A stretch of 54,981 nucleotides of DNA from Macrococcoides epidermidis (GCF_042659445.1 NZ_JBHSSR010000015.1), one strand, 5' to 3'; positions 1-9,694 are shown, numbered from the stretch's first letter. Notes: generated from the sequence alone by a model not told the origin. Translations and numbers: made by a program.

Positions 1-728
1 ATGCGATTTCTACATTAGTTAATGTTGACTTTAACGGACATGATGCAATCGATTCAGATGGATCAGTTATTACAATTCAATTAACTGAAGACAACATGAC
101 AATTGATTCAGGATTCTACTTTGCAAATGGTGGCGGCACAGGAAGCACCCCAGGTGGAACAGACAACGGTGGCGGCACTGATAACAACCCAGGTGGAACA
201 GACAACGGTGGCGGCACAGGAAGCACCCCAGGTGGAACAGACAACGGTGGCGGCACAGGAAGCACCCCAGGTGGAACAGATAACGGTGGCGGCACAGGAA
301 GCAATCCAGGTGGAACAGACAACGGTGGCGGCACAGGAAGCAACCCAGGTGGAACAGACAACGGTGGCGGCACAGGCAGCAACCCAGGTGGAACAGATAA
401 CGGTGACGGCACAGTCAGCAACCCAGGTGGAACAGATAACGGTGGCGACACTGATCGCAATCCAGGTGGAACAACTCCAGCTGAAGACCCATCTGAAAAT
501 ACTGCTCCAATTAAAGAAACAGAAGACGTTCCAACTGATGGAACAGCTCCTGAAAATGAATTAGGAAATGTGAGTGGTAAAACTACTGAAACTAGTCAAG
601 TATCTTTACCTGACACAGGCGAGAAAGATAATAGCGGTTTAGCTGCAGGCGCATTACTTCTTGGTGGTTTAACATTATTAGCTGGACGTAAAAAAAGAAA
701 AGAAGATATTGAGTCAGAAGAAAAATAG
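1..728 (+). CDS. LPXTG surface protein with SdrD_B/Cna_B domain, 5' end outside window
   Basis: This is the C-terminal part of a sortase-anchored cell-wall protein; the first complete codon in frame begins at base 3. The first ~35 codons encode the end of a SdrD_B/Cna_B-type beta domain, recognised by the DSDGSV and TIDSGFY motifs also present in the neighbouring paralogues. About nine 13-residue Gly/Thr/Asn/Pro-rich units follow (39-nt period, roughly bases 127-475); they probably form the wall-spanning stalk, in the place of the Ser-Asp repeats of staphylococcal Sdr proteins. A Thr/Glu/Pro-rich linker leads to the sorting signal SLPDTGEKDN, a hydrophobic segment and a positively charged tail (GRKKRKEDIESEEK). 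Ligand unknown. The other-frame ORFs over the repeats are composition shadows. Confidence 0.93.
   Translation, partial: AISTLVNVDFNGHDAIDSDGSVITIQLTEDNMTIDSGFYFANGGGTGSTPGGTDNGGGTDNNPGGTDNGGGTGSTPGGTDNGGGTGSTPGGTDNGGGTGSNPGGTDNGGGTGSNPGGTDNGGGTGSNPGGTDNGDGTVSNPGGTDNGGDTDRNPGGTTPAEDPSENTAPIKETEDVPTDGTAPENELGNVSGKTTETSQVSLPDTGEKDNSGLAAGALLLGGLTLLAGRKKRKEDIESEEK
127..475 (+). repeat. 39-bp tandem coding repeats in surface-protein stalk
   Basis: About nine near-identical 39-bp units encode 13 residues each, of the type PGGTDNGGGTGSN. Later copies diverge (GDGTVSN, GGDTDRN), as expected when central copies are homogenised and edge copies drift. Copy number is likely to vary between strains. Confidence 0.9.
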
Positions 729-746
729 TAGTTAAATTAGTATATT

Positions 747-792
747 AAGTAGCGAAGTCATCTACCTAGGTAGATGTACTTCGTTACTTTTT
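747..792 (+). terminator. Rho-independent terminator after surface gene
   Basis: A long near-perfect hairpin (AAGTAGCGAAGT and ATCTACC arms around a CTAGG centre) ends in a T-run. It lies 18 bases after the stop codon. The third surface gene ends in a hairpin that opens with the same TTAAGTAGC. Confidence 0.8.
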
Positions 793-840
793 AATTTTGG
801 CTTGAGAAAGTATATATCGTATTTTTGTAAATTTAGACAA

Positions 841-874
841 AAAAACTCACTCCCATCATTTGAGAGTGAGTTTT
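841..874 (-). terminator. Terminator of the M4 metalloprotease gene
   Basis: An AAAACTCACTC / GAGTGAGTTTT inverted repeat lies just downstream of the minus-strand protease stop codon. The A-run on the plus strand reads as the T-run of the minus-strand transcript. Confidence 0.8.
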
Positions 875-878
875 CACA

Positions 879-2381
879 TTATACGCCTACTTTATTCCAT
901 GCATCAGTTACTTGAGCTGCAACTGTAGCACCGTATAAGTCTTGAGCTGCTTGTGTCAATGCTTGTTTAGCATCAGCAAATGTTGCGTTACTTGTTAAGT
1001 ACGTAGTAAGTGCACGGTAATATACTTTTTCTGCTTTATCTTTACCAATTGCAGAGATTGTATAGTATGCTGCTTTGTTTGGAATACCCATATTTGTATG
1101 GATACCACCATTGTCTGATGTTGTATCAACATACTGGCTCATGTTTGTTGGCATGCCATTTAATTCAGGGTTTGAGATACTTCTCACACCGTCATTAGCG
1201 ATTGCTGGTGTATAGATATCTTCTCCAATCCACCAATCAGTTGGATCGTTAAAGTACCCGAATGTATCTGAAATACTTTCGTTTAATGCCCCTGACTGAC
1301 CAGAGTATGCAAGTTTAGCACTGCTTGCAGTCACACCGTGTGTAATTTCATGTGCGACCACATCTAATGCCCCGGACGTTGCACGGAATGTTGTGCCGTC
1401 TCCGTCACCATAAATCATTTTATCTCCAGCCCATCCAGCATTGTTACGATAATCGTTTGTTGTATTAATTGAGTTAACGTGAACGATTGAAGGGATTGCA
1501 GATCCTAAATTATTATATGAATCTCTATTATGGACATTCTTATAGTAATTGTATACACGACCTGCATAATAGTGTGCATCTACTGCTGCACGTTGATCTG
1601 CTGCATTGAATGTTTTATCTGTATCAGTAATGATGTCAGCCATTTTTGTTGTATTGTTAAATGCATACGTACTGATTTGACCTGTATGTGTTGTATCTAC
1701 TAAAAGATAAGCGTTATTTTCATTTGTGATATTAATTGATTTATAACTTCCTACAACCCCTAATCCTAATCCAGTTGTTGCGATGTTTTCCATTTTGTTT
1801 GTTACGTTCTCGATATGACCATTTTCAGCATTAATCGATACCACCACGTTATTGATTGCTGGTGTAGTAGTAATTAATTCAACATTATAAACATAAATGT
1901 TCTTTTTAGTATCAATAGTAAGTTCTACTGATTTAACAACATCACCTGTCATATTTTTCGCTTCTGCTTGTGTTGTCTGAATAGCAGTGAAAGCATTATC
2001 GATAGCTTGAGCTTTTGATAATGTCACTGTATTAACAGGTGCTGGTAATGCTGTATTAGTATCACCATTGATTAGGACAACCTTACCTTTCGCATCTGTA
2101 TGCACTTTGATCGCAAGTGCGTTTGTCAGTTTGCCATGAACTTTTGGTTGAAGTGTGTAGTGTGTGTAACCTAACGCATCTTTCGTTACGTCTGTTACAT
2201 TATAATATTTCGCAAATTTCTTTGCTTTTTTACCGTTCGGTAAAGTTTTTAGACTTTCTATAGCTTGCGCCGGCGTAGTAACTTTAACGTTGGTGTCTTC
2301 TGCAGCATGTGAAACAGGTGTCATAAAAGTAGTTGATGCAACAAGTGAAGCAAGTAATGGTGTAATGAATTTTTTAGTCAT
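879..2381 (-). CDS. Secreted M4 family (thermolysin-like) metalloprotease
   Basis: A secreted zinc neutral protease of the thermolysin/aureolysin family, 500 residues, the usual length of a pre-pro-enzyme. It has a signal peptide (residues 1-26, cleavage near SHA-AE), an FTP/PepSY-type propeptide to about residue 200, and the catalytic M4 unit. The zinc site is HEITH at 344-348, with the third ligand Glu368 in NESISD exactly 20 residues later as in thermolysin. The transition-state histidine lies in GGIHTNMG. It is divergent from the SgrR-like regulator gene at 2581, with 199 bp between them that must hold both promoters. Aureolysin (aur) is the obvious S. aureus relative, but orthology cannot be decided from sequence alone. 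Confidence 0.95.
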   Translation of the reverse strand: MTKKFITPLLASLVASTTFMTPVSHAAEDTNVKVTTPAQAIESLKTLPNGKKAKKFAKYYNVTDVTKDALGYTHYTLQPKVHGKLTNALAIKVHTDAKGKVVLINGDTNTALPAPVNTVTLSKAQAIDNAFTAIQTTQAEAKNMTGDVVKSVELTIDTKKNIYVYNVELITTTPAINNVVVSINAENGHIENVTNKMENIATTGLGLGVVGSYKSINITNENNAYLLVDTTHTGQISTYAFNNTTKMADIITDTDKTFNAADQRAAVDAHYYAGRVYNYYKNVHNRDSYNNLGSAIPSIVHVNSINTTNDYRNNAGWAGDKMIYGDGDGTTFRATSGALDVVAHEITHGVTASSAKLAYSGQSGALNESISDTFGYFNDPTDWWIGEDIYTPAIANDGVRSISNPELNGMPTNMSQYVDTTSDNGGIHTNMGIPNKAAYYTISAIGKDKAEKVYYRALTTYLTSNATFADAKQALTQAAQDLYGATVAAQVTDAWNKVGV

Positions 2382-2580
2382 AATAGACTCCTTTAAAATG
2401 TGTAATGTAAAAAAATAATAGTAATTATACCATGTGCAAGATTTTTTGGATATTTTTTTTTTAAAAATTGAATGAATCTGTTAATTATAAAATTATCTCA
2501 TTATCTAATTAACTAAAATAGTACTTAATAATAATTATGTTAAAATAATATCTGCAAGACTGTCTGCAAGGGGTGAAGTA

Positions 2581-4163
2581 ATGCAAAAAGTCGATGAAAA
2601 GGTATTAAGATTGTATAAACACTTACAGGAGCATGAATTTATACGTGATGATGTAGCATCTTTATTAGCAATAACGCCACGTCAGTTAAGTCGATTATTG
2701 AAGCAGTGGGAACGGGAAGGTTTGCTTCATTATCAAGTTGGTGTTGGGAGAGGTGTATTATCTGAAATAAAATTTGTAAAGAATATTGAACATTTATTTG
2801 TTGCTTATGTAGTGAATCATATAAAGGAATATACTTTCGAGGAAATCATCGGGATATTATCTATGCCATTACATCAAGTGTCAAAAGAGCTTATAATTTC
2901 AGTGTTTAATGCACAGTTAGTTGTTCATAATGATGTAGGTGAAGCTGAAGAAGGAGCCAACTATGTCGATTATATATATCGAATTCCAGATGATTTAGAT
3001 CCGTTACTTCATTCCGATATGTCTAAAGATACGATTATCTATAATATTATGGATAGACTCTATGAAGTCAATCATGACTTACATTTTACGAGTAATATTG
3101 TAAGTCACGAAACCCTGCATGATAATAAATTTACGATGTATCTTCATCACGATATTGTATTCTCTGATGGAACACTACTAAGTGCACAGCAAGTTGTAGA
3201 TTGTCTGGAGAGATTCAGAACAATCCAGATCACGAAAGTAAATTAAAAGGGGTTCAGAGCATTACGGCGCAAGGCTTGTTTACTGTAACTTTCATACTTA
3301 ATGAACCGTATAGCACAGATTACATCAAATTCATACTTGCTCAAAGTGCTGCAAGTTTGTATAAAGTGCATGATTGTCGTTATATAGGATCTGGGGCATA
3401 TGTTCTGCATCAAATAAAAGAGAGTTTTGTTCAACTGGAACAACGCAATTCATACCACCATGAGGTCGGAGATATTAAGCAAATATATTTAGTGAAGAAT
3501 TATCAGCAATACCTCAATAATTATGAGCATGTTGAAACAAAAAATTTGGAACAACACCAAGTCCTTCAAAAAGGTTATTTAATGTTTCTTCCTTATTCTA
3601 CTAAGTTGAATATTAAAAAGCGCCAGATTATTGCGGATGCAGTGCGTTATTTCTTCAATTGCAATGCCAAAAAAGAAGCAATATGTGACTACGATGGACC
3701 GGTGATTTATGAGGAAGTTATCCTGGGTTTATTCAGCTTAAAAGATAAAGCACAGCTGCAACTTGTTCAGTTCTTAAATCAAACAGGCTTTAATGTAAAG
3801 TATGAGTGTATGAGATTCGATAAATTGCTATCAGACGAATTAACTACGCTGCCATGTGACTTTTGTTTCATTTCACATACGAATATTAGGCAATTGTATT
3901 ATGTTCCACTTCTGACAATGACCAATATTAAGAAATTGCATCCATATTTTTGTGAAGGAATTGAACATTCAAACTTTGCGATGAATCAACGCAAAGACTG
4001 GCTTAAAACTGAACAATTATATAAAGAACATCTTGAATCAATTTACTGGTTTAATCCAATTAAATCTTTATTCAAAAATAAAGTAATACCTATTGGCTAT
4101 AAAAATGTCTATTTCAATAATGACGGTATTATGATATACAATAAAATAATCGTAGTGGAGTGA
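2581..4163 (+). pseudogene. SgrR-like peptide-binding transcriptional regulator, frameshifted
   Basis: Two overlapping reading frames make one SgrR-type protein. Frame 1 (2581-3246) has the SgrR_N-like winged HTH (LSRLLKQWEREGLL, residues ~38-51) and the start of an SBP_bac_5-like oligopeptide/solute-binding domain. Frame 2 (open from about 3201 to 4163) carries the rest of that domain. Adding one base near 3220-3226 would join CLERFR to NNPDHESK and restore 527 residues, almost the length of the intact downstream paralogue. No slippery heptamer is visible, so programmed frameshifting is unlikely. It is either a real inactivating indel or a sequencing error. Start ATG with GGGGTGA upstream. 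It overlaps the next gene, so the two were one operon. Confidence 0.85.
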
Positions 4164-4168
4164 ATCAC

Positions 4169-5749
4169 GTGATAGATAAGAGACTCGTATATCTACAGAA
4201 CTATCTATCAGAATCATTACATATGGAATTACATGAATATATGAATATATCCAATCGCCAACTCTCCCGACTGTTAAATCAATGGCAGGATGAAGGACAT
4301 ATTCAGTTTAATGCTGGATTAGGACGTGGCCATAAAGCAGATATCACCTTGCTTGTAGATGTAGTGAAAGAAGTCTTCTCTTATGCAATCGAACATGCGC
4401 ATCAGATGACCTTAGAAGAACTACAGTCATATATTAATCTGCCGTGGAATACAGAAACCAATGCCATCATTGTGACATCCATTATGGAAGAGTTTGATAG
4501 TAAAGTACAAAAAGGAAATGCATTACTTGATTACGTATACACGATACCAGAAGTTATATCGCCTTGTGCATCAATTGATGCAGTAAGCTTTCAGGTGATA
4601 GGACAGATAGGAGACTATCTGTATCAATATCGTAATCATTCAATAGAAAGAAAACTTGTGAAGTATGATGAATGGAATGACTCAACATTACATATTTATT
4701 TGCATAAAGATATTTACTTTGATGATGGTGTTCTGATGACTGCTGAACATGTAAAAGCATCATTAGATAATATTATTTCTTGCGGGAATTTTGAGAATCA
4801 CTTTGAAAGTATAGAACAAGTTGAAGTGGCGAACGCATTTGAAATTATGATTCACTGTAAGCAGACAACTGATCACATCAAACTATTACTTGCTGAACCT
4901 TTCACAGCGATTATTCGTCTGGAAGATGGGCACATGCGCGGCACAGGTAAATATTATATTCATAGTAAAGACAATAACCAGATTATATTAAGAGCAAATC
5001 CTTATCCAAAGCGTCAACCACAAGTGAAGCAGGTATATATCGTTAAAAGTAAGACACGCTATGACAAAGCCTTTCCGTCAATAGAAGGAAGACGTTATAA
5101 GAAATTCTGTGTATCCAATGCACTGCTTATGTGTAACCCAGAAACAGAGCTCACACTGGAAGAAAGATCGATATTCTCAAATATCCTATTTTATCATTTC
5201 AAACAATTGATGGAAGAAGAGAAGCAGGACTTCAAATGGCTAACGCATACTTCGGCGTTTAATAATACAACATATGAATTTACCAAGCCTATTAAATTCC
5301 TGGTAGATGAATATAATCACCATGCATTCGAAAAAATCTTTATTAAAATGAAAGCTCAGAATAATATTGATGTAACCATCGTACCGATCAAACATATCGA
5401 TTACTTAAATAATAATATTAATCAATTTGATATAGATTATGTATGGATGATGGAAGCGTATAAAGAAGAACAACCCTACCAGCTTTATGATTTACTGACA
5501 CATTGTAAGTTTAAAGAGTGGTATGAAAAAAATATTTATTGTAAAAATTTTCTAAAAACATTTGACTTGAATAATAAAAATACATTAAAAAATTCTACAA
5601 ATAGTTTTATGCAAGAGTTAGATAAAAATTATTATTGCATAAATGTTTATAAAAAATATAAGTACTATTTTTACCCGTCATATATTGAGTATATTGATGT
5701 TGACGATTATGGCTATATTGATTATGGTAGTGCTGTGGTAAAGGAATAA
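4169..5749 (+). CDS. SgrR-like transcriptional regulator with solute-binding domain
   Basis: An intact paralogue of the frameshifted gene before it. It has an N-terminal winged HTH (residues ~25-50, LSRLLNQWQDEGHI) and then a large SBP_bac_5-like domain (motif DDGVLMTAEHV). SgrR-family proteins sense a small ligand with the binding-protein domain and control nearby or transport genes; the ligand here is unknown. GTG at 4169 is preferred over GTG at 4160: GGAG at 4157-4160 is 8 bases before 4169 but overlaps the earlier codon. This gives 526 residues. The last ~100 codons are markedly AT-rich. The nearby secreted protease suggests, as inference only, that peptides could be the signal. Confidence 0.87.
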   Translation: MIDKRLVYLQNYLSESLHMELHEYMNISNRQLSRLLNQWQDEGHIQFNAGLGRGHKADITLLVDVVKEVFSYAIEHAHQMTLEELQSYINLPWNTETNAIIVTSIMEEFDSKVQKGNALLDYVYTIPEVISPCASIDAVSFQVIGQIGDYLYQYRNHSIERKLVKYDEWNDSTLHIYLHKDIYFDDGVLMTAEHVKASLDNIISCGNFENHFESIEQVEVANAFEIMIHCKQTTDHIKLLLAEPFTAIIRLEDGHMRGTGKYYIHSKDNNQIILRANPYPKRQPQVKQVYIVKSKTRYDKAFPSIEGRRYKKFCVSNALLMCNPETELTLEERSIFSNILFYHFKQLMEEEKQDFKWLTHTSAFNNTTYEFTKPIKFLVDEYNHHAFEKIFIKMKAQNNIDVTIVPIKHIDYLNNNINQFDIDYVWMMEAYKEEQPYQLYDLLTHCKFKEWYEKNIYCKNFLKTFDLNNKNTLKNSTNSFMQELDKNYYCINVYKKYKYYFYPSYIEYIDVDDYGYIDYGSAVVKE

Positions 5750-5829
5750 AGGAATATAATAAGAGTTTGTTAAATTAATAAATAATTAACTTAAAATAAC
5801 TTAATATTATTATGAAATAAATTACATGC

Positions 5830-5866
5830 AAAAAAAGGACATTTTTTCAGAAAATGTCCCTTTTTG
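5830..5866 (+). terminator. Terminator of the SgrR-like pair
   Basis: A perfect AAAAAGGACATTTT / AAAATGTCCCTTTTT-type hairpin with flanking A- and T-runs lies 80 bases after the stop codon. It could work in both directions. Confidence 0.85.
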
Positions 5867-5961
5867 TGTTTAATGATTTAGATTATATTAGTACAACACA
5901 CAAAAGTTAAATCAAATAAGTATGTTAAAATTTAACAATTTATGGAGGCTAATATATTAAT

Positions 5962-6810
5962 ATGAAGAAAACCACAAGTGGTAAACGATACGACTTTATT
6001 CCAAATAAATTGAATAAATATTCTATAAGAAAATTCACGGTAGGTACTGCATCAATCTTAATCGGATCATTATTATTCCTTGGTCAAGATGCTCAAGCCG
6101 CCGAAAGTACGACTTCAACTGAACAGATAAGTACTACGAATAACTGAACAGACCCTACATCTACGACAATCACAGAAACCCCATCTACAGAAACAACAGC
6201 TGCGTCAACAGAAACTCCTACAACAGAGCAACCAACAACAGAAACAGTTACAACAGAAGCACCGACGACAGAAGAGACAACAACAGAAGAAACAACAACA
6301 GAAGCACCAACGACAGAAACGCCAACAACACCACCGGTGAAAGGTAACTTAGAATTAGGCGATAAAGTATGGTTCGATACAAATAAAGATGGCAAATACC
6401 TATTCACAGGTTTAACGGAAGGCGACTACACAGTTTACTTCAATACACCGGCTGGCATGATTCCAACAGGATTAAATGTAGGGAATGACACGTTAGATTC
6501 AGACGGATCAGTCGTAACAGTACATCTAACAGATAACAACTACACAATCGATTCAGGATTCTATACATCGGAAGGTGGAGATTCAACAGAACCGGGCACG
6601 CCAAGTGAGCCAGGCACACCGATTGAACCGGGCACACCTGAGACACATAAGACTTCTCAAGGTACACCGAATAAAGAAGATTTAACTTCTTCACCAGACA
6701 CAGGTGAAAACAATAATGGTGGAGCATTAGCGGCACTATTAGCAGGTTTAGGTCGAGCACTATTATATAGAAGAAAAAATAAAAAAATGATAAACAGCGG
6801 CATGAGAGTC
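5962..6810 (+). pseudogene. Broken LPXTG surface protein (YSIRK signal, SdrD_B domain)
   Basis: A decayed paralogue of the other two surface genes. It opens with a YSIRK/GS signal peptide (YSIRKFTVGTASILIGS) and RBS GGAGG. An in-frame TGA at 6145-6147 stops it after 61 residues, yet the same frame stays open for over 200 codons: a Thr/Glu/Pro stalk, part of a SdrD_B domain, more Pro/Gly/Thr repeats and a sorting signal. The SdrD_B domain is internally shortened: TNKDGK joins directly to YLFTGLTEGDY, as expected from recombination between two DGK-coding segments. The sorting motif reads SPDTG instead of LPDTG. The 3' end runs into an IS end at 6811, so the native stop is lost. Confidence 0.88.
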
Positions 6811-7872
6811 TGTAGTGAACCCAAAAAGTCGAACTTTTTATTAAGCTACTTTCATTAAAGCAAGATTTCTGTATTCTACAGGAGTCTTGCTTTTTAATTT
6901 TCTCTTCTTTCTAACGAAATTATAATATTCCATATAATCATTAATTTCCTCTACTAATTCATCATACGAATCAAATGATTCACCATAAAACATTTCCTGT
7001 TTTAATATTCCAAAGAAATTCTCCATTGGAGAATTATCTAGACAATTACCTTTTCTAGACATGCTTTGAATGATTCTATTCTTTTTCAAAGTTTGTACCC
7101 AAGTATTATGTTGATATTGCCAACCTTGATCAGAATGGATAGTAGTTCTATAAGGAAGATCAGGGATGACTTCTATTGCTTTTAATAGGGAATCCATCAC
7201 GAACTGCAATGTTGGACGTTTACTAACTGAATAAGAAATAATTTCTTTTGTACATACATCAAAAATTGTTGATAGATATATCTTATTTCCATTATTAATA
7301 TTGAATTGTGTGACATCTATAAGTAATTTTTGATATGGTCGATCAGTTATGAATCTGCGATTCAATTTATTCTTGGCAGTTTTGCCAACTTTCCCTTTGT
7401 AAGACTTATATGTTCTATTTCTATGCTTAAACTTTATGCACAGTAGATTGTTTTCCCTCATTATTCTAAGAACTTTTTTATGGTTAACAACAAAACCTAA
7501 GTCTCTTAGTTCATCAGTAACAGTACGGTATCCTATTCTATTTTTATGAATGGCAATGATTTCTTTAATCTTCTAATTAAATTAACGTCTTTTTGAACAG
7601 GAATACTTAGTCGTAATTTCCAATAATGATATACACTTTTCGCTATCTTAGCTACTGATAATATTTCTTTTAACATGTAATTAGATTCATTCCTTAGCTC
7701 AATAATAGCAGCAACTATTTTTTTGTTTGATTTTTTCGAGCTAAGGATTGTAACTTTTTTTCGAGAGCAATTGCGATTTCTAATCTTCTGTTTTCCATTT
7801 CATATATTAATTGTTCTTCAATTTCTTTGTTGATTTCTTCTAAAGATTTTTTTCTTCCATAGTAATAGTACT
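6811..7872 (-). mobile_element. Truncated IS150-group (IS3 family) insertion sequence
   Basis: The right end is visible at 6811: TGTAGTGAACCCAAAAAGTC strongly resembles the terminal inverted repeats of IS150-type elements. Its transposase is read on the minus strand. No matching inverted repeat is found on the other side before the surface gene at 8396, and the orfA homology begins only at its C-terminal leucine zipper, so the left end is deleted. The element sits in the 3' end of the broken surface gene. Target duplication cannot be assessed with only one end. Confidence 0.85.
6841..7860 (-). pseudogene. IS150-like transposase orfA/orfB remnant
   Basis: The long open part (from about 7572 down to 6841) is orfB, an IS3-family DDE integrase: LLIDVTQFN (first D), TTIHSDQGWQYQ (second D) and SPMENFFGILKQE (catalytic E). 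Upstream, the orfB N-terminus (MLKEILSVAKIAKSVYHYW) is in another frame, with a one-base lesion near 7570-7576. Further upstream lies the orfA C-terminal zipper (YEMENRRLEIAIALEKKL), which could pass to orfB by the usual -1 slip on the A-run near 7715-7725. The N-terminal HTH part of orfA is absent. It is probably inactive. Confidence 0.85.
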
Positions 7873-7925
7873 CCTAATTTATTGGATTTGAATTTTATAA
7901 TATTTTATCATTTATTGAATGTTAT

Positions 7926-7963
7926 AAAAAGACGACAGTTCACGTGATATTTGTCGCCTTTTT
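7926..7963. terminator. Bidirectional terminator-like hairpin
   Basis: AAAAAGACGACA pairs with TGTCGCCTTTTT with one mismatch, flanked by A- and T-runs. It marks the junction between the IS remnant and the next gene's upstream region and may be the old terminator of the gene into which the IS inserted. Confidence 0.6.
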
Positions 7964-8395
7964 AAAGGATATCTCATGAAAAATTACCGTCCTCAGCTTA
8001 AGAAAATCAGTGGAAAATCTATAAATATCTAATTCATTACGCTAGTTCACAAAATTGTCACATTTATGATTGTGTCTAGACATGTTGATAACTTTATTCA
8101 CTTTTTGCATAAAATTATATTGAATTTCAGATTAAATACAAAAATATTAATATTCTAAAAATTGTAGAATAGGTAAAAGAGGATAACTTTGTTAATTTTG
8201 TAAATCTATTTTTACAATTTAATATACATTATTTATGAATAAATATAAATTTTTGTGGATAAGTGAAATAGATGCGTTTTACATTTAACTATAACAAGTG
8301 ACAAATTATAGTATAAAATATTAGAGAGTCATAATAGCAGGAGTATAAGCTTTTATGGCAATCATACCGTAAGAGATATTAAGAGGAGGATTTTT
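7964..8395. other. Intergenic region upstream of the third surface gene
   Basis: An AT-rich stretch of about 430 bases with no convincing ORF. A dyad ACTATAA (8288-8294) / TTATAGT (8306-8312) is followed by a TATAAA-like -10 at 8312-8317, which suggests a promoter with an operator-like dyad, but no good -35 is seen. The 80 bases before the ATG form a leader with AGGAGG 7 bases from the start. No RNA gene was recognised. Confidence 0.4.
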
Positions 8396-9694
8396 ATGAA
8401 CAAGTATGGAATTAGAAAGTTCACAGTAGGAACAGCTTCAGTAGTAGTAGGTTCATTATTGTTCCTAGGTGCAGGTCAGCAAGCTGATGCTGCAGAAGCA
8501 ACGTATTCTTTAGGGGATCGTGTTTACTCAGACAACAATGGTAACTATGTACAAGATGCTGGGGACACTGGTCTTGCAGGATTAACAGTTACTATTCGTG
8601 ATTATGCTGGTAACCACGTTGCAACAACTACAACAGATGCTAATGGTAACTATTCATTCTCAGGTTTAAAAAATGGTACTTATGTTGTTAACTTCGAAGT
8701 GCCAGCAGGATACGCAAATGATGTAGCAAATATCGGTTCTGAAGATGTAGATTCAGATGGACCGATTGACGTATTAGTTGATATTAATGGGGCTAACATC
8801 ACTACTTTAGATACTGGATTCATTCCTTTGAATGGACAAGGTTCAGCTCCAGTACAAGGTGGAGAAACAACACCTGCTCCAGCATCAGGTAATGGTGGAG
8901 AAGTAACACCAGCACCAGCTAAAGGTAACTTATCAATCGGAGACCACGTATGGTGGGATGCAAACTACAATAATATGTATGATCAAGGCGAAAATCCAGT
9001 AGCAGGATTACGTGTATCAATTCGTGACTATGCTGGAAACTTTATTGCTGAAACAACTACAGATGCAAACGGTAACTATGCATTTCATGGTTTATCAGAC
9101 GGTCAATATATCGTTAACTTCCATAATCCATTAGACTGGTCGCCAGTTATTGCTAACATCGAAGCGGATTTACATGATGAAGTAGATTCAGATGGACCAA
9201 TTGATGTTATCGTTAACTTAAAAGGTGCTTCTAATTATAATGTAGACCAAGGTTACTATGGCGTTGGCACACCAGCTCCAGGTGGTGGTGGAGAAGTGAC
9301 ACCTCCGGGCGAAACAACACCTCCAGGTGGCGGTGGAGAAGTAACACCTCCGGGTGAAACAACACCTCCAGGAGAAGTAACACCTCCGGGTGAAGTAACA
9401 CCTCCAGGAGAAGTAACACCTCCAGGTGAAACAACACCTCCGGGTGAAGTAACACCTCCGGGTGAAGTAACACCTCCGGGTGAAGTAACACCTCCAGGAG
9501 AAACAACACCCCCAAGTGAAACTAAACCATCTGAGCCTGCACCAACTTCACCAGCACCGGTTGAAACTGTTAAACCAGCTGAAATTGGTAAATCAGTATT
9601 ACCTGATACAGGTGAAAAAGATAACGGTGGAGCAGTTGCTTCAGTATTAGCGTTATTAGGTGGCGCTGCATTATTCAGTTCTCGTCGTAAATAA
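8396..9694 (+). CDS. LPXTG surface protein with two SdrD_B domains and Pro-Gly-Glu stalk
   Basis: An intact 432-residue sortase-anchored protein. Residues 1-33 are a YSIRK-like signal (YGIRKFTVGTASVVVGS) cleaved near ADAA-E. Two SdrD_B domains (about 37-143 and 176-288) share LGDRVYSDNNGN / IGDHVWWDANYNN openings, a TTTDANGNY strand and a DVDSDGPIDV/EVDSDGPIDV signature; such domains are calcium-stabilised stalk units in Sdr proteins. A stalk of PPGE(V/T)T repeats (~290-375) follows, then VLPDTGEKDNGG, a membrane segment and the tail SSRRK. Compared with S. aureus SdrC/D/E, a large ligand-binding A domain is missing, so it may be a spacer or minor adhesin rather than a typical MSCRAMM. RBS AGGAGG. 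Confidence 0.94.
   Translation: MNKYGIRKFTVGTASVVVGSLLFLGAGQQADAAEATYSLGDRVYSDNNGNYVQDAGDTGLAGLTVTIRDYAGNHVATTTTDANGNYSFSGLKNGTYVVNFEVPAGYANDVANIGSEDVDSDGPIDVLVDINGANITTLDTGFIPLNGQGSAPVQGGETTPAPASGNGGEVTPAPAKGNLSIGDHVWWDANYNNMYDQGENPVAGLRVSIRDYAGNFIAETTTDANGNYAFHGLSDGQYIVNFHNPLDWSPVIANIEADLHDEVDSDGPIDVIVNLKGASNYNVDQGYYGVGTPAPGGGGEVTPPGETTPPGGGGEVTPPGETTPPGEVTPPGEVTPPGEVTPPGETTPPGEVTPPGEVTPPGEVTPPGETTPPSETKPSEPAPTSPAPVETVKPAEIGKSVLPDTGEKDNGGAVASVLALLGGAALFSSRRK
9279..9512 (+). repeat. PPGE-V/T-T coding repeats
   Basis: Imperfect tandem 18-bp units, each encoding six residues of the type PPGEVT or PPGETT, with two longer units carrying a GGGG insert. They form the stalk of the surface protein. 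Synonymous differences are small, suggesting recent expansion. Confidence 0.85.

Noticed and set aside
96..564. Overlapping ORFs on both strands in the Gly-rich repeats (103-564 plus, 116-460 minus)
   Set aside because: They result from repeat periodicity and skewed composition; only the frame ending in LPDTG and a charged tail makes sense.
3195..3246. Programmed frameshift in the first SgrR-like gene
   Set aside because: No slippery heptamer or downstream structure is visible; a single lost base explains the break, and the paralogue is in one frame.
6093..6407. Minus-strand Val/Ser-rich ORF over the broken surface gene
   Set aside because: It is the complement of the Thr/Glu/Pro stalk repeats and has no RBS or domain.
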